Source of the DNA: Atherix ibis
Taxonomy: Eukaryota > Arthropoda > Insecta > Diptera > Athericidae
DNA length: 64,000 bases
Assembly: GCA_958298945.1 (NCBI GenBank)
Contig: OY282608.1
Span: forward strand, 16,779,933-16,843,932
Direction: 5' to 3'
Part shown: in pieces, positions 30,000 through 40,900 of the stretch
Numbering within the stretch: position 1 is the first letter of the stretch
How the letters are laid out: every line of letters begins with the position of its first letter
Made by a program: the position numbers and the translations under genes
The notes under the pieces: generated by a model
What the model saw: only the letters and a program-made list of their open reading frames with translations
The model's database searches: none
Told to the model about the DNA's origin: nothing

Positions 30000-31990
30000 T
30001 GTTGGTTTGTTCGTTTGTTGGTTTGTTGGTTTGTTGGTTTGTTGGTTTGTTTGTTTGTTGGGTTGTTGGTTTGTTGGTTTGTTGGCTTGTTGGTTTGTTG
30101 GTTTGTTGGCTTGTTGGTTTGTTGGTTTGTTGGATTGTTGGTTTGTTCGTTTGTTGGCTTGTTGGTTTGTTGGTTTTTGGTTTGTTCGTTTGTTGGTTTG
30201 TTGGTTTGTTGGTTTGTTGGTTTGTTGGTTTGTTGGTTTGTTGGTTTGTTGGTTTGTTGGTTTGTTGGTTTGTTGGTTTGTTGGTTTGTTGGTTTTTTGA
30301 TTTTTTGGTTTGTTCGTTTGTTGGCTTGTTGGTTTGTTGGTTTGTTGGCTTGTTGATTTGTTGGCTTGTTGGCTTGTTGGTTTGTTGGTTTGTTGGTTTG
30401 TTGGTTTGGTGGTTTGTTGGTTTGTTGGCTTGTTGGCTTGTTGGTTTGTTGATTTGTTTGTTTGTTTGTTTGCTGGTTTGTTCGTTTGTTGGTTTGTTGG
30501 TTTGTTGGTTTGTTGGTTTGTTGGTTTATTGGTTTGTTGGTTTGTTGGTTTGTTGGTTTGTTGGTATGTTGGTTTGTTCGTTTGTTGGTTTGCTCGTTTG
30601 TTGGTTTGTTGATTTCTTGGTTTGTTGGTTTGTTGGTTTGTTGGTTTGTTCGTTTATTGGTTTGTTGGTTTGTTTGTTTGTTGGTTTGTTGGCTTGTTGG
30701 TTTGTTGGTTTGTTGGTGTGTTGGCTTGTTGGTTTGTTGGTTTGTTGGTTTGTTGGCTTGTTGGTTTGTTGGCTTGTTAGTTTGTTGGTTTGTTGGTTTG
30801 TTGGTTTGTTAGGTTGTTGGTTTGTTCGTTTGTTGGTTTGTTGGTTTGTTGGTTTGTTGGTTTGTTGGTTTGTTGGTTTGCTGGAGTGTTGGCTTGTTGG
30901 TTTTTTGGTTTGTTCGTTTATTAGTTTGTTGGTTTGTTGGTTTGTTGGTTTGTTGGTTTGTTGGATTGTTGGTTTGTTGGTTTGTTGGTTTGTTGGTTTG
31001 TTGGTTTGTTGGTTTTTTGGTTTGTTGGTTTGTTCGTTTGTTGGTTTGTTAGTTACTTGGTTTGTTGGTTTGTTGGTTTGTTGTTTGTTGGTTTGTTGGT
31101 TGGTTGGCTTGTTGGTTTGTTGGTTTGTTGGTTTGTTGATTTGTTGGTTTGTTGGTTTGTTGGTTTGTTGGTTAGTTGGTTTGTTGGTTTGGTGGTTTGT
31201 TGGTTTGTTGGCTTGTTGGCTTGTTGGTTTGTTGATTTGTTGGTTTGTTTGTTTGTTGAATTGTTGGTTTGTTCGTTTGTTGGTTTGTTGGTTTGTTGGT
31301 TTGTTGGTTTGTTGGTTTATTGGTTTGTTGGTTTGTTGGTTTGTTGGTTTGTTGGTTTGTTGGTATGTTTGTTTGTTCGTTTGTTGGTTTGCTCGTTTGT
31401 TGGTTTGTTGGTTTCTTGGTTTGTTGGTTTGTTGGTTTGTTGGTTTGTTCGTTTGTTGGTTTGTTGGTTTGTTTGTTTGTTGGTTTGTTGGCTTGTTGGT
31501 TTGTTGGTTTGTTGGTGTGTTGGCTTGTTGGTTTGTTGGTTTGTTGGTTTGTTGGCTTGTTGGTTTGTTGGCTTGTTGGTTTGTTGGTTTGTTGGTTTGT
31601 TGGTTTGTTGGGTTGTTGGTTTGTTCGTTTGTTGGTTTGTTGGTTTGTTGGTTTGTTGGTTTGTTGGTTTGTTGGTTTGTTGGTTTGTTGGTTTGTTGGT
31701 TTGCTGGCGTGTTGGCTTGTTGGTTTTTTGGTTTGTTCGTTTATTGGTTTGTTGGTTTGTTGGTTTGTTGGTTTGTTGGTTTGTTGGATTGTTGGTTTGT
31801 TGGTTTGTTGGTTTGTTGGTATTTTGGTTTGTTGGTTTGTTCGTTTGTTGGTTTGTTAGTTACTTGGTTTGTTGGTTTGTTGGTTTGTTGGTTTGTTGTT
31901 TGTTGGTTTGTTGGTTTGTTGGCTTGTTGGTTTGTTGGTTTGTTGGTTTGTTGGTTTGTTGATTTGTTGGTTTGTTGGTTTGTTGGTTTG
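30000..31990 (+). repeat. 2.0-kb tandem HOR, unit 1
   Basis: Landmarks: GTTGGGTTG near 30057, TTTTTGG 7-mer near 30175, GATTTTTTGG near 30300, TTTGCTCG near 30593, GGAGTG near 30883, TTACTTGG at 31053, GTTGAATTG near 31255, GGCGTG near 31704, TTACTTGG at 31860. The series recurs from about 31.99 kb at offsets of 2.01-2.05 kb. Confidence 0.82.
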
Positions 31991-33990
31991 TTGGTTTGTT
32001 GGTTAGTTGGTTTGTTGGTTTGTTCGTTTGTTGGTTTGTTGGTTTGTTGGTTTGTTGGTTTGTTTGTTTGTTGGGTTGTTGGTTTGTTGGTTTGTTGGCT
32101 TGTTGGTTTGTTGGTTTGTTGGCTTGTTGGTTTGTTGGTTTGTTGGATTGTTGGTTTGTTCGTTTGTTGGCTTGTTGGTTTGTTGGTTTTTGGTTTGTTC
32201 GTTTGTTGGTTTGTTGGTTTGTTGGTTTGTTGGTTTGTTGGTTTGTTGGTTTGTTGGTTTGTTGGTTTGTTGGTTTGTTGGTTTGTTGGTTTGTTGGTTT
32301 GTTGGTTTGTTGGTTTTTTGATTTGTTCGTTTGTTCGTTTGTTGGCTTGTTGGTTTGTTGGTTTGTTGGCTTGTTGATTTGTTGGCTTGTTGGCTTGTTG
32401 GTTTGTTGGTTTGTTGGTTTGTTGGTTTGGTGGTTTGTTGGTTTGTTGTCTTGTTGGCTTGTTGGTTTGTTGATTTGTTTGTTTGTTTGTTTGTTGGTTT
32501 GTTCGTTTGTTGGTTTGTTGGTTTGTTGGTTTGTTGGTTTGTTGGTTTGTTGGTTTATTGGTTTGTTGGTTTGTTGGTTTGTTGGTTTGTTGGTTTGTTG
32601 GTATGTTGGTTTGTTCGTTTGTTGGTTTGCTCGTTTGTTGGTTTGTTGGTTTCTTGGTTTGTTGGTTTGTTGGTTTGTTGGTTTGTTCGTTTATTGGTTT
32701 GTTGGTTTGTTTGTTTGTTGGTTTGTTGGCTTGTTGGTTTGTTGGTTTGTTGGTGTGTTGGCTTGTTGGTTTGTTGGTTTGTTGGTTTGTTGGCTTGTTG
32801 GTTTGATGGCTTGTTAGTTTGTTGGTTTGTTGGTTTGTTGGATTGTTAGGTTGTTGGTTTGTTCGTTTGTTGGTTTGTTGGTTTGTTGGTTTGTTGGTTT
32901 GTTGGTTTGTTGGTTTGTTGGAGTGTTGGCTTGTTGGTTTTTTGGTTTGTTCGTTTATTAGTTTGTTGGTTTGTTGGTTTGTTGGTTTGTTGGTTTGTTG
33001 GATTGTTGGTTTGTTGGTTTGTTGGTTTGTTGGTTTGTTGGTTTGTTGGTTTTTTGGTTTGTTGGTTTGTTCGGTTGTTGGTTTGTTAGTTACTTGGTTT
33101 GTTGGTTTGTTGGTTTGTTGGTTTGTTGTTTGTTGGTTTGTTGGTTGGTTGGCTTGTTGGTTTGTTGGTTTGTTGGTTTGTTGATTTGTTGGTTTGTTGG
33201 TTTGTTGGTTTGTTGGTTAGTTGGTTTGTTGGTTTGGTGGTTTGTTGGTTTGTTGGCTTGTTGGCTTGTTGGTTTGTTGATTTGTTGGTTTGTTTGTTTG
33301 TTGAATTGTTGGTTTGTTCGTTTGTTGGTTTGTTGGTTTGTTGGTTTGTTGGTTTGTTGGTTTATTGGTTTGTTGGTTTGTTGGTTTGTTGGTTTGTTGG
33401 TTTGTTGGTATGTTTGTTTGTTCGTTTGTTGGTTTGCTCGTTTGTTGGTTTGTTGGTTTCTTGGTTTGTTGGTTTGTTGGTTTGTTGGTTTGTTCGTTTG
33501 TTGGTTTGTTGGTTTGTTTGTTTGTTGGTTTGTTGGCTTGTTGGTTTGTTGGTTTGTTGGCTTGTTGGTTTGTTGGCTTGTTGGTTTGTTGGTTTGTTGG
33601 TTTGTTGGTTTGTTGGGTTGTTGGTTTGTTCGTTTGTTGGTTTGTTGGTTTGTTGGTTTGTTGGTTTGTTGGTTTGTTAGTTTGTTGGTTTGTTGGTTTG
33701 CTGGCGTGTTGGCTTGTTGGTTTTTTGGTTTGTTCGTTTATTGGTTTGTTGGTTTGTTGGTTTGTTGGTTTGTTGGTTTGTTGGTTTGTTGGTTTTTTGG
33801 TTTGTTGGTTTGTTCGTTTGTTGGTTTGTTAGTTACTTGGTTTGTTGGTTTGTTGGTTTGTTGGTTTGTTGTTTGTTGGTTTGTTGGTTTGTTGGCTTGT
33901 TGGTTTGTTGGTTTGTTGGTTTGTTGGTTTGTTGATTTGTTGGTTTGTTGGTTTGTTGGTTTGTTGGTTTGTTGGTTAGTTGGTTTGTTG
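31991..33990 (+). repeat. 2.0-kb tandem HOR, unit 2
   Basis: Second copy: GTTGGGTTG near 32070, GATTTGTTCG near 32320, GGAGTG near 32920, TTACTTGG at 33090 and 33833, GTTGAATTG near 33300, GGCGTG near 33705. A GTTAGGTTG unit near 32848 and a TTCGGTTG unit near 33070 mark it off from unit 1. It is about 70 bases shorter between GTTGAATTG and the last TTACTTGG. Confidence 0.82.
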
Positions 33991-34372
33991 GTTTGTTGGT
34001 TTGTTGGTTTGTTGGTTTGTTGGTTTGTTGGTTTGTTGGTTTGTTGGTTTGTTGGTTTATTTGTTTGTTGGTTTGTTGGTTTGTTGGTTTGTTGGTTTGT
34101 TGATTTGTTGGTTTGTTGGTTTGTTGGCTTGTTGGCTTGTTGATTTGTCGGCTTGTTGGTTTATTGGTTTGTTGGTTTGTTGGTTTGTTGGTTTGTTAAT
34201 TTGTTGGTTTGTTGGTTTGTTGGTTTGTTGGCTTGTTGGTTTGTTGGTTAGTTGGTTTGTTGGTTTGTTGGTTTGTTGGTTTGTTGTTTTGTTGGTTTGT
34301 TGGTTTGTTGGTTTGTTCGTTTGTTCGTTTGTTCGTTTGTTCGTTTGTTCGTTTGTTCGTTTGTTCGTTTGT
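33991..34372 (+). repeat. Near-consensus stretch leading to a TTCG array
   Basis: Plain TTTGTTGG units from about 33980 to 34055, then TTTATTTG, TTTGTCGG near 34145, two TTAATTTG-type changes near 34197, TTAGTTGG near 34250 and the 34316-34367 TTCG array. The same stretch recurs at 40.87-41.28 kb. Confidence 0.75.
34316..34367 (+). repeat. TTTGTTCG (CpG) sub-array, 7 units
   Basis: C at 34318 to 34366. It stands just left of the 1,584-bp tandem pair. The equivalent at the end of the first unit is a 4-unit cluster at 35924-35951. Confidence 0.95.
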
Positions 34373-35956
34373 TGGTTAGTTGGTTTGTTGGTTTGTTGGT
34401 TTGTTTGTTTGTTGGTTTGTTGGTTTGTTGGTTTGCTGGTTTGTTGGCTTGTTGGTTTGTTGGCTTGTTGGTTTGTTGGTTTGTTGGTTTGTTAGTTTGT
34501 TGGTTTGTTGGCTTGTTGGTTTGTTTGATTGTTGGTTTGTTGGTTTTTTGGCTTGTTAGTTTGTTGGTTTGTTGGTTTGTTGGTTTGTTGGTTTGTTGGT
34601 TTGTTGGTTTGTTGGTTTGTTGGTTTGTTGGTTTGTTCGTTTGTTGGTTTGTTAGTTTGTTGGTTTGTTGATTTGTTGGTTTGTTAGTTTGTTGGTTTGT
34701 TGCTTTGTTGGTTTGTTGGCTTGTTGGCTTGTTGGTTTTTTGGTTTGTTCGTTTGATGGTTTGTTGGTTTGTTGGTTTGTTGGTTTGTTGGTTTGCTCGT
34801 TTTTTGGTTTGTTGGTTTGTTCGTTTGTTTGTTTGTTCGTTTGTTCGTTTGTTAGTTTGTTGGTTTGTTGGTTTGTTCGTTTGTTGGTTTGTTGGTTTGT
34901 TGGTTTGTTTTTTTGTTGGTTTGTTGGTTTGGTGGTTTGTTGGCTTGTTGGTTTGTTGGTTTGTTGGTTTGTTCCTTTTTTGGCTTGTTTGCTTGTTGGC
35001 TTGTAGGTTTGTCGGCTAGTTGGTTTGTTGGTTTGTTGGTTTGTTGGTTTGTTGGCTTGTTGGTTTGTTGGCTTGTTGGCTTGTTGGTTTGTTGGTTTGT
35101 TCGTTTGTTGGTTTGGTGGTTTGTTGGTTTGTTGGTTTGTTGGTTTGTTGGCTTGTTGGCTTGTTGGTTTGTTGGTTTGTTGTTTTGTTGGTTTGTTGGC
35201 TTGTTGGCTTGTTGGCTTGTTGGTTTGTTGGTTTGTTCGTTTGTTGGTTTGTTGGTTTTTTGGTTTGTTGGTTTGTTGGTTTGTTCATTTGTTGGTTTTT
35301 TGGTTTGTTGGTTTGTTGGTTTGTTGGCATGTTGGTTTGTTGGTTTGTTGGCTGGTTGGCTTGTTGGTTTGTTGGTTTGTTGGTTTGTTCGTTTGTTGGT
35401 ATGTTCGTTTGTTGGTTTGTTTGTTTGTTGGCTTGTTGGTTTGTTGGTTTATTGGTGTGTTGGTTTGTTGGTTTGTTGGTTTGTTGGTTTGTTGGTTTGT
35501 TGGTATGTTGGTATGTTGGTTTGTTGGTTTGTTGGTTTATTGGCTTGTTGGTTTGGTGGTTTGCTAGTTTCTTGGTTTGTTGGTTTGTTGGTTTGTTCGT
35601 TTGTTGGTTTGTTGGTTTGTTGGTTTGTTAGTTTGTTGGTTTGTTCGTTTGTTGGTTTGTTGGTTTGTTGGTTTGTTGGTTTGTTGGCTTGTTGGTTTGT
35701 TGGTTTGTTGGCTTGTTGGTTTGTTGGTTTCTTGGATTGTTGGTTTGTTCGCTTGTTGGCTTGTTGGTTTGTTGGCTTGTTGGCTTGTTGATTTGTTGGC
35801 TTGTTGGCTTGTTGGTTTGTTGGTTTGTTGGTTTGTTGGTTTGTTGGTTAGTTGGCTTGTTGGCTTGTTGGTTTGTTGGTTTGTTGGCTTGTTGGTTTGT
35901 TGGTTTTTTGGTTTTTTGGTTTGTTCGTTTGTTCGTTTGTTCGTTTGTTCGTTTGT
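34373..35956 (+). repeat. 1,584-bp tandem HOR, unit 1 (198 octamers)
   Basis: Starts at a TTAGTTGG unit after the TTCG array. It carries TTTGATTG near 34526, TTTGCTCG TTTTTTGG near 34795-34805, CTAG landmark at 35003, TTTGTTCA near 35280, GGCATG at 35326, GGCTGG near 35350, TTTGCTAG near 35561 and GGATTG near 35733. Every one of these recurs 1,584 bases later, exactly 198 x 8. Confidence 0.93.
35924..35951 (+). repeat. Short TTTGTTCG cluster, 4 units
   Basis: C at 35926, 35934, 35942 and 35950, preceded by two TTTTTTGG units and followed by TTTGTTGG TTAGTTGG. It marks the junction between the two 1,584-bp units. Confidence 0.93.
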
Positions 35957-37540
35957 TGGTTAGTTGGTTTGTTGGTTTGTTGGTTTGTTTGTTTGTTGGT
36001 TTGTTGGTTTGTTGGTTTGCTGGTTTGTTGGCTTGTTGGTTTGTTGGCTTGTTGGTTTGTTGGTTTGTTGGTTTGTTAGTTTGTTGGTTTGTTGGCTTGT
36101 TGGTTTGTTTGATTGTTGGTTTGTTGGTTTTTTGGCTTGTTAGTTTGTTGGTTTGTTGGTTTGTTGGTTTGTTGGTTTGTTGGTTTGTTGGTTTGTTGGT
36201 TTGTTGGTTTGTTGGTTTGTTCGTTTGTTGGTTTGTTAGTTTGTTGGTTTGTTGATTTGTTGGTTTGTTAGTTTGTTGGTTTGTCGCTTTGTTGGTTTGT
36301 TGGCTTGTTGGCTTGTTGGTTTTTTGGTTTGTTCGTTTGATGGTTTGTTGGTTTGTTGGTTTGTTGGTTTGTTGGTTTGCTCGTTTTTTGGTTTGTTGGT
36401 TTGTTCGTTTGTTTGTTTGTTCGTTTGTTCGTTTGTTAGTTTGTTGGTTTGTTGGTTTGTTCGTTTGTTGGTTTGTTGGTTTGTTGGTTTGTTTTTTTGT
36501 TGGTTTGTTGGTTTGGTGGTTTGTTGGCTTGTTGGTTTGTTGGTTTGTTGGTTTGTTCGTTTTTTGGCTTGTTTGCTTGTTGGCTTGTAGGTTTGTCGGC
36601 TAGTTGGTTTGTTGGTTTGTTGGTTTGTTGGTTTGTTGGCTTGTTGGTTTGTTGGCTTTTTGGCTTGTTGGTTTGTTGGTTTGTTCGTTTGTTGGTTTGG
36701 TGGTTTGTTGGTTTGTTGGTTTGTTGGTTTGTTGGCTTGTTGGCTTGTTGGTTTGTTGGTTTGTTGTTTTGTTGGTTTGTTGGCTTGTTGGCTTGTTGGC
36801 TTGTTGGTTTGTTGGTTTGTTCGTTTGTTGGTTTGTTGGTTTTTTGGTTTGTTGGTTTGTTGGTTTGTTCATTTGTTGGTTTTTTGGTTTGTTGGTTTGT
36901 TGGTTTGTTGGCATGTTGGTTTGTTGGTTTGTTGGCTGGTTGGCTTGTTGGTTTGTTGGTTTGTTGGTTTGTTCGTTTGTTGGTATGTTCGTTTGTTGGT
37001 TTGTTTGTTTGTTGGCTTGTTGGTTTGTTGGTTTATTGGTGTGTTGGTTTGTTGGTTTGTTGGTTTGTTGGTTTGTTGGTTTGTTGGTATGTTGGTATGT
37101 TGGTTTGTTGGTTTGTTGGTTTATTGGCTTGTTGGTTTGGTGGTTTGCTAGTTTCTTGGTTTGTTGGTTTGTTGGTTTGTTCGTTTGTTGGTTTGTTGGT
37201 TTGTTGGTTTGTTAGTTTGTTGGTTTGTTCGTTTGTTGGTTTGTTGGTTTGTTGGTTTGTTGGTTTGTTGGCTTGTTGGTTTGTTGGTTTGTTGGCTTGT
37301 TGGTTTGTTGGTTTCTTGGATTGTTGGTTTGTTCGCTTGTTGGCTTGTTGGTTTGTTGGCTTGTTGGCTTGTTGATTTGTTGGCTTGTTGGCTTGTTGGT
37401 TTGTTGGTTTGTTGGTTTGTTGGTTTGTTGGTTTGTTGGTTAGTTGGCTTGTTGGCTTGTTGGTTTGTTGGTTTGTTGGCTTGTTGGTTTGTTGGTTTTT
37501 TGGTTTGTTCGATTGTTGGTTTGTTGGTTTGTTGGTTTGT
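35957..37540 (+). repeat. 1,584-bp tandem HOR, unit 2
   Basis: CTAG landmark at 36587 and GGCATG at 36910 sit exactly 1,584 after their partners. Differences are few: TTTGTCGC near 36285 (TTTGTTGC in unit 1), GGCTTTTTGG near 36655 (CTTGTTGG), and TTCGTTTTTTGG near 36560 where unit 1 has TTCCTTTTTTGG. This near-identity marks it as one of the youngest duplications here. Confidence 0.93.
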
Positions 37541-37984
37541 TGGTTTGTTGGTTTGTTGGTTTGTTGGTCTGTTGGTTTGTTGGTTTGTTGGTTTGTTGGT
37601 TTGTTGGTTTTTTGGTTTTTTGGTTTGTTCGTTTGTTGGCTTGTTGGTTTGTTGGCTTGTTGGCTTGTTGATTTGTTGGCTTGTTGGCTTGTTGGTTTGT
37701 TGGTTTGTTGGTTTGTTGGTTTGTTGGTTTGTTGGTTTGTTGGCTTGTTGGCTTGTTGGTTTGTTGATTTGTTGGTTTGTTTGTTTGTTGGTTTGTTGTT
37801 TTGTTGGTTTGTTGGTTTGTTGGTTTGTTGGTTTGTTGGTTTATTGGTTTGTTGGTTTGTTGGTTTGTTGGTTTGTTGGTTTGTTGGTTTGTTGGTTTGT
37901 TGGTTTGTTGGTTTTTTGGTTTGTTGGTTTGGTCGTTTGTTGATTTGTTGGTTTGTTCGTTTGTTGGCTTGTTGGTTTGTTGGT
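37541..37984 (+). repeat. GATTG/GGTCTG module after the 1,584-bp pair
   Basis: TTCGATTG lies just before it at 37509, then GGTCTG near 37567, two TTTTTTGG units near 37607-37622, TTGTTTTG near 37800 and TTTGGTCGTTTG near 37930. The same order follows the third copy at 42.82-43.28 kb, about 5.3 kb on. Confidence 0.75.
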
Positions 37985-40900
37985 TGGTTGGCTTGTTGGT
38001 TTGTTGGTTTGTTGGTTTGTTGATTTGTTGGTTTGTTGGTTTGTTGGTTTGTTGGTTAGTTGGTTTGTTGGTTTGGTGGTTTGTTGGTTTGTTGGCTTGT
38101 TGGCTTGTTGGTTTGTTGATTTGTTGGTTTGTTTGTTTGTTGAATTGTTGGTTTGTTCGTTTGTTGGTTTGTTGGTTTGTTGGTTTGTTGGTTTGTTGGT
38201 TTATTGGTTTGTTGGTTTGTTGGTTTGTTGGTTTGTTGGTTTGTTGGTATGTTTGTTTGTTCGTTTGTTGGTTTGCTCGTTTGTTGGTTTGTTGGTTTCT
38301 TGGTTTGTTGGTTTGTTGGTTTGTTGGTTTGTTCGTTTGTTGGTTTGTTGGTTTGTTTGTTTGTTGGTTTGTTGGCTTGTTGGTTTGTTGGTTTGTTGGT
38401 GTGTTGGCTTGTTGGTTTGTTGGTTTGTTGGTTTGTTGGCTTGTAGGTTTGTTGGCTTGTTGGTTTGTTGGTTTGTTGGTTTGTTGGTTTGTTGGGTTGT
38501 TGGTTTGTTCGTTTGTTGGTTTGTTGGTTTGTTGGTTTGTTGGTTTGTTGGTTTGTTGGTTTGTTGGTTTGTTGGTTTGCTGGCGTGTTGGCTTGTTGGT
38601 TTTTTGGTTTGTTCGTTTATTGGTTTGTTGGTTTGTTGGTTTGTTGGTTTGTTGGTTTGTTGGATTGTTGGTTTGTTGGTTTGTTGGTTTGTTGGTATTT
38701 TGGTTTGTTGGTTTGTTCGTTTTTTGGTTTGTTAGTTACTTGGTTTGTTGGTTTGTTGGTTTGTTGGTTTGTTGTTTGTTGGTTTGTTGGTTTGTTGGCT
38801 TGTTGGTTTGTTGGTTTGTTGGTTTGTTGGTTTGTTGATTTGTTGGTTTGTTGGTTTGTTGGTTTGTTGGTTTGTTGGTTTGTTGGTTAGTTGGTTTGTT
38901 GGTTTGTTCGTTTGTTGGTTTGTTGGTTTGTTGGTTTGTTGGTTTGTTTGTTTGTTGGGTTGTTGGTTTGTTGGTTTGTTGGCTTGTTGGTTTGTTGGTT
39001 TGTTGGCTTGTTGGTTTGTTGGTTTGTTGGATTGTTGGTTTGTTCGTTTGTTGGCTTGTTGGTTTGTGGTTTTTGGTTTGTTCGTTTGTTGGTTTGTTGG
39101 TTTGTTGGTTTGTTGGTTTGTTGGTTTGTTGGTTTGTTGGTTTGTTGGTTTGTTGGTTTGTTGGTTTGTTGGTTTGTTGGTTTGTTGGTTTGTTGGTTTT
39201 TTGATTTTTTGGTTTGTTCGTTTGTTGGCTTGTTGGTTTGTTGGTTTGTTGGTTTGTTGATTTGTTGGCTTGTTGGCTTGTTGGTTTGTTGGTTTGTTGG
39301 TTTGTTGGTTTGGTGGTTTGTTGGTTTGTTGGCTTGTTGGCTTGTTGGTTTGTTGATTTGTGTGTTTGTTTGTTTGTTGGTTTGTTCGTTTGTTGGTTTG
39401 TTGGTTTGTTGGTTTGTTGGTTTGTTGGTTTATTGGTTTGTTGGTTTGTTGGTTTGTTGGTTTGTTGGTATGTTGGTTTGTTCGTTTGTTGGTTTGCTCG
39501 TTTGTTGGTTTGTTGGTTTCTTGGTTTGTTGGTTTGTTGGTTTGTTGGTTTGTTCGTTTATTGGTTTGTTGGTTTGTTTGTTTGTTGGTTTGTTGGCTTG
39601 TTGGTTTGTTGGTTTGTTGGTTTGTTGGTGTGTTGGCTTGTTGGTTTGTTGGTTTGTTGGTTTGTTGGCTTGTTGGTTTGTTGGCTTGTTAGTTTGTTGG
39701 TTTGTTGGTTTGTTGGATTGTTAGGTTGTTGGTTTGTTCGTTTGTTGGTTTGTTGGTTTGTTGGTTTGTTGGTTTGTTGGTTTGTTGGTTTGCTGGAGTG
39801 TTGGCTTGTTGGTTTTTTGGTTTGTTCGTTTATTAGTTTGTTGGTTTGTTGGTTTGTTGGTTTGTTGGTTTGTTGGATTGTTGGTTTGTTGGTTTGTTGG
39901 TTTGTTGGTTTGTTGGTTTGTTGGTTTTTTGGTTTGTTGGTTTGTTCGGTTGTTGGTTTGTTAGTTACTTGGTTTGTTGGTTTGTTGGTTTGTTGGTTTG
40001 TTGTTTGTTGGTTTGTTGGTTGGTTGGCTTGTTGGTTTGTTGGTTTGTTGGTTTGTTGATTTGTTGGTTTGTTGGTTTGTTGGTTTGTTGGTTAGTTGGT
40101 TTGTTGGTTTGGTGGTTTGTTGGTTTGTTGGCTTGTTGGCTTGTTGGTTTGTTGATTTGTTGGTTTGTTTGTTTGTTGAATTGTTGGTTTGTTCGTTTGT
40201 TGGTTTGTTGGTTTGTTGGTTTGTTGGTTTGTTGGTTTATTGGTTTGTTGGTTTGTTGGTTTGTTGGTTTGTTGGTTTGTTGGTATGTTTGTTTGTTCGT
40301 TTGTTGGTTTGCTCGTTTGTTGGTTTGTTGGTTTCTTGGTTTGTTGGTTTGTTGGTTTGTTGGTTTGTTCGTTTGTTGGTTTGTTGGTTTGTTTGTTTGT
40401 TGGTTTGTTGGCTTGTTGGTTTGTTGGTTTGTTGGCTTGTTGGTTTGTTGGCTTGTTGGTTTGTTGGTTTGTTGGTTTGTTGGTTTGTTGGGTTGTTGGT
40501 TTGTTCGTTTGTTGGTTTGTTGGTTTGTTGGTTTGTTGGTTTGTTGGTTTGTTGGTTTGTTGGTTTGTTGGTTTGCTGGCGTGTTGGCTTGTTGGTTTTT
40601 TGGTTTGTTCGTTTATTGGTTTGTTGGTTTGTTGGTTTGTTGGATTGTTGGTTTGTTGGTTTGTTGGTTTGTTGGTTTTTTGGTTTGTTGGTTTGTTCGT
40701 TTGTTGGTTTGTTAGTTACTTGGTTTGTTGGTTTGTTGGTTTGTTGGTTTGTTGTTTGTTGGTTTGTTGGTTTGTTGGCTTGTAGGTTTGTTGGTTTGTT
40801 GGTTTGTTGGTTTGTTGGTTTGTTGATTTGTTGGTTTGTTGGTTTGTTGGTTTGTTGGTTTGTTGGTTAGTTGGTTTGTTGGTTTGTTGGTTTGTTGGTT

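Larger units (their letters stand above)
3736..40723 (+). repeat. Dispersed landmark TTAGTTACTTGG, 22 copies
   Basis: TTAC of the landmark starts at 3736, 5167, 7910, 9389, 12084, 16267, 17706, 20529, 21311, 21510, 22789, 25523, 26322, 26529, 29399, 31053, 31860, 33090, 33833, 38736, 39965 and 40716. It is preceded by a TTCG unit in nearly every copy and followed within about 70 bases by a 7-mer step (TTGTTTGTTGG). Two right flanks exist: TTTGCTGG with TTTGGTGG (for example 5167, 9389, 12084, 17706, 21510, 22789, 26529) or plain units. None is seen right of 40.72 kb. Confidence 0.95.

Noticed and set aside
29408..32377. 989-codon forward open frame as a multi-pass membrane protein
   Set aside because: It is the FVGLLVCW read-through of the satellite, with equivalent frames in the other two phases, a non-ATG start and no domain outside the repeat. 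The same reasoning applies to the 783-codon frame at 1384-3735 and all other long frames.
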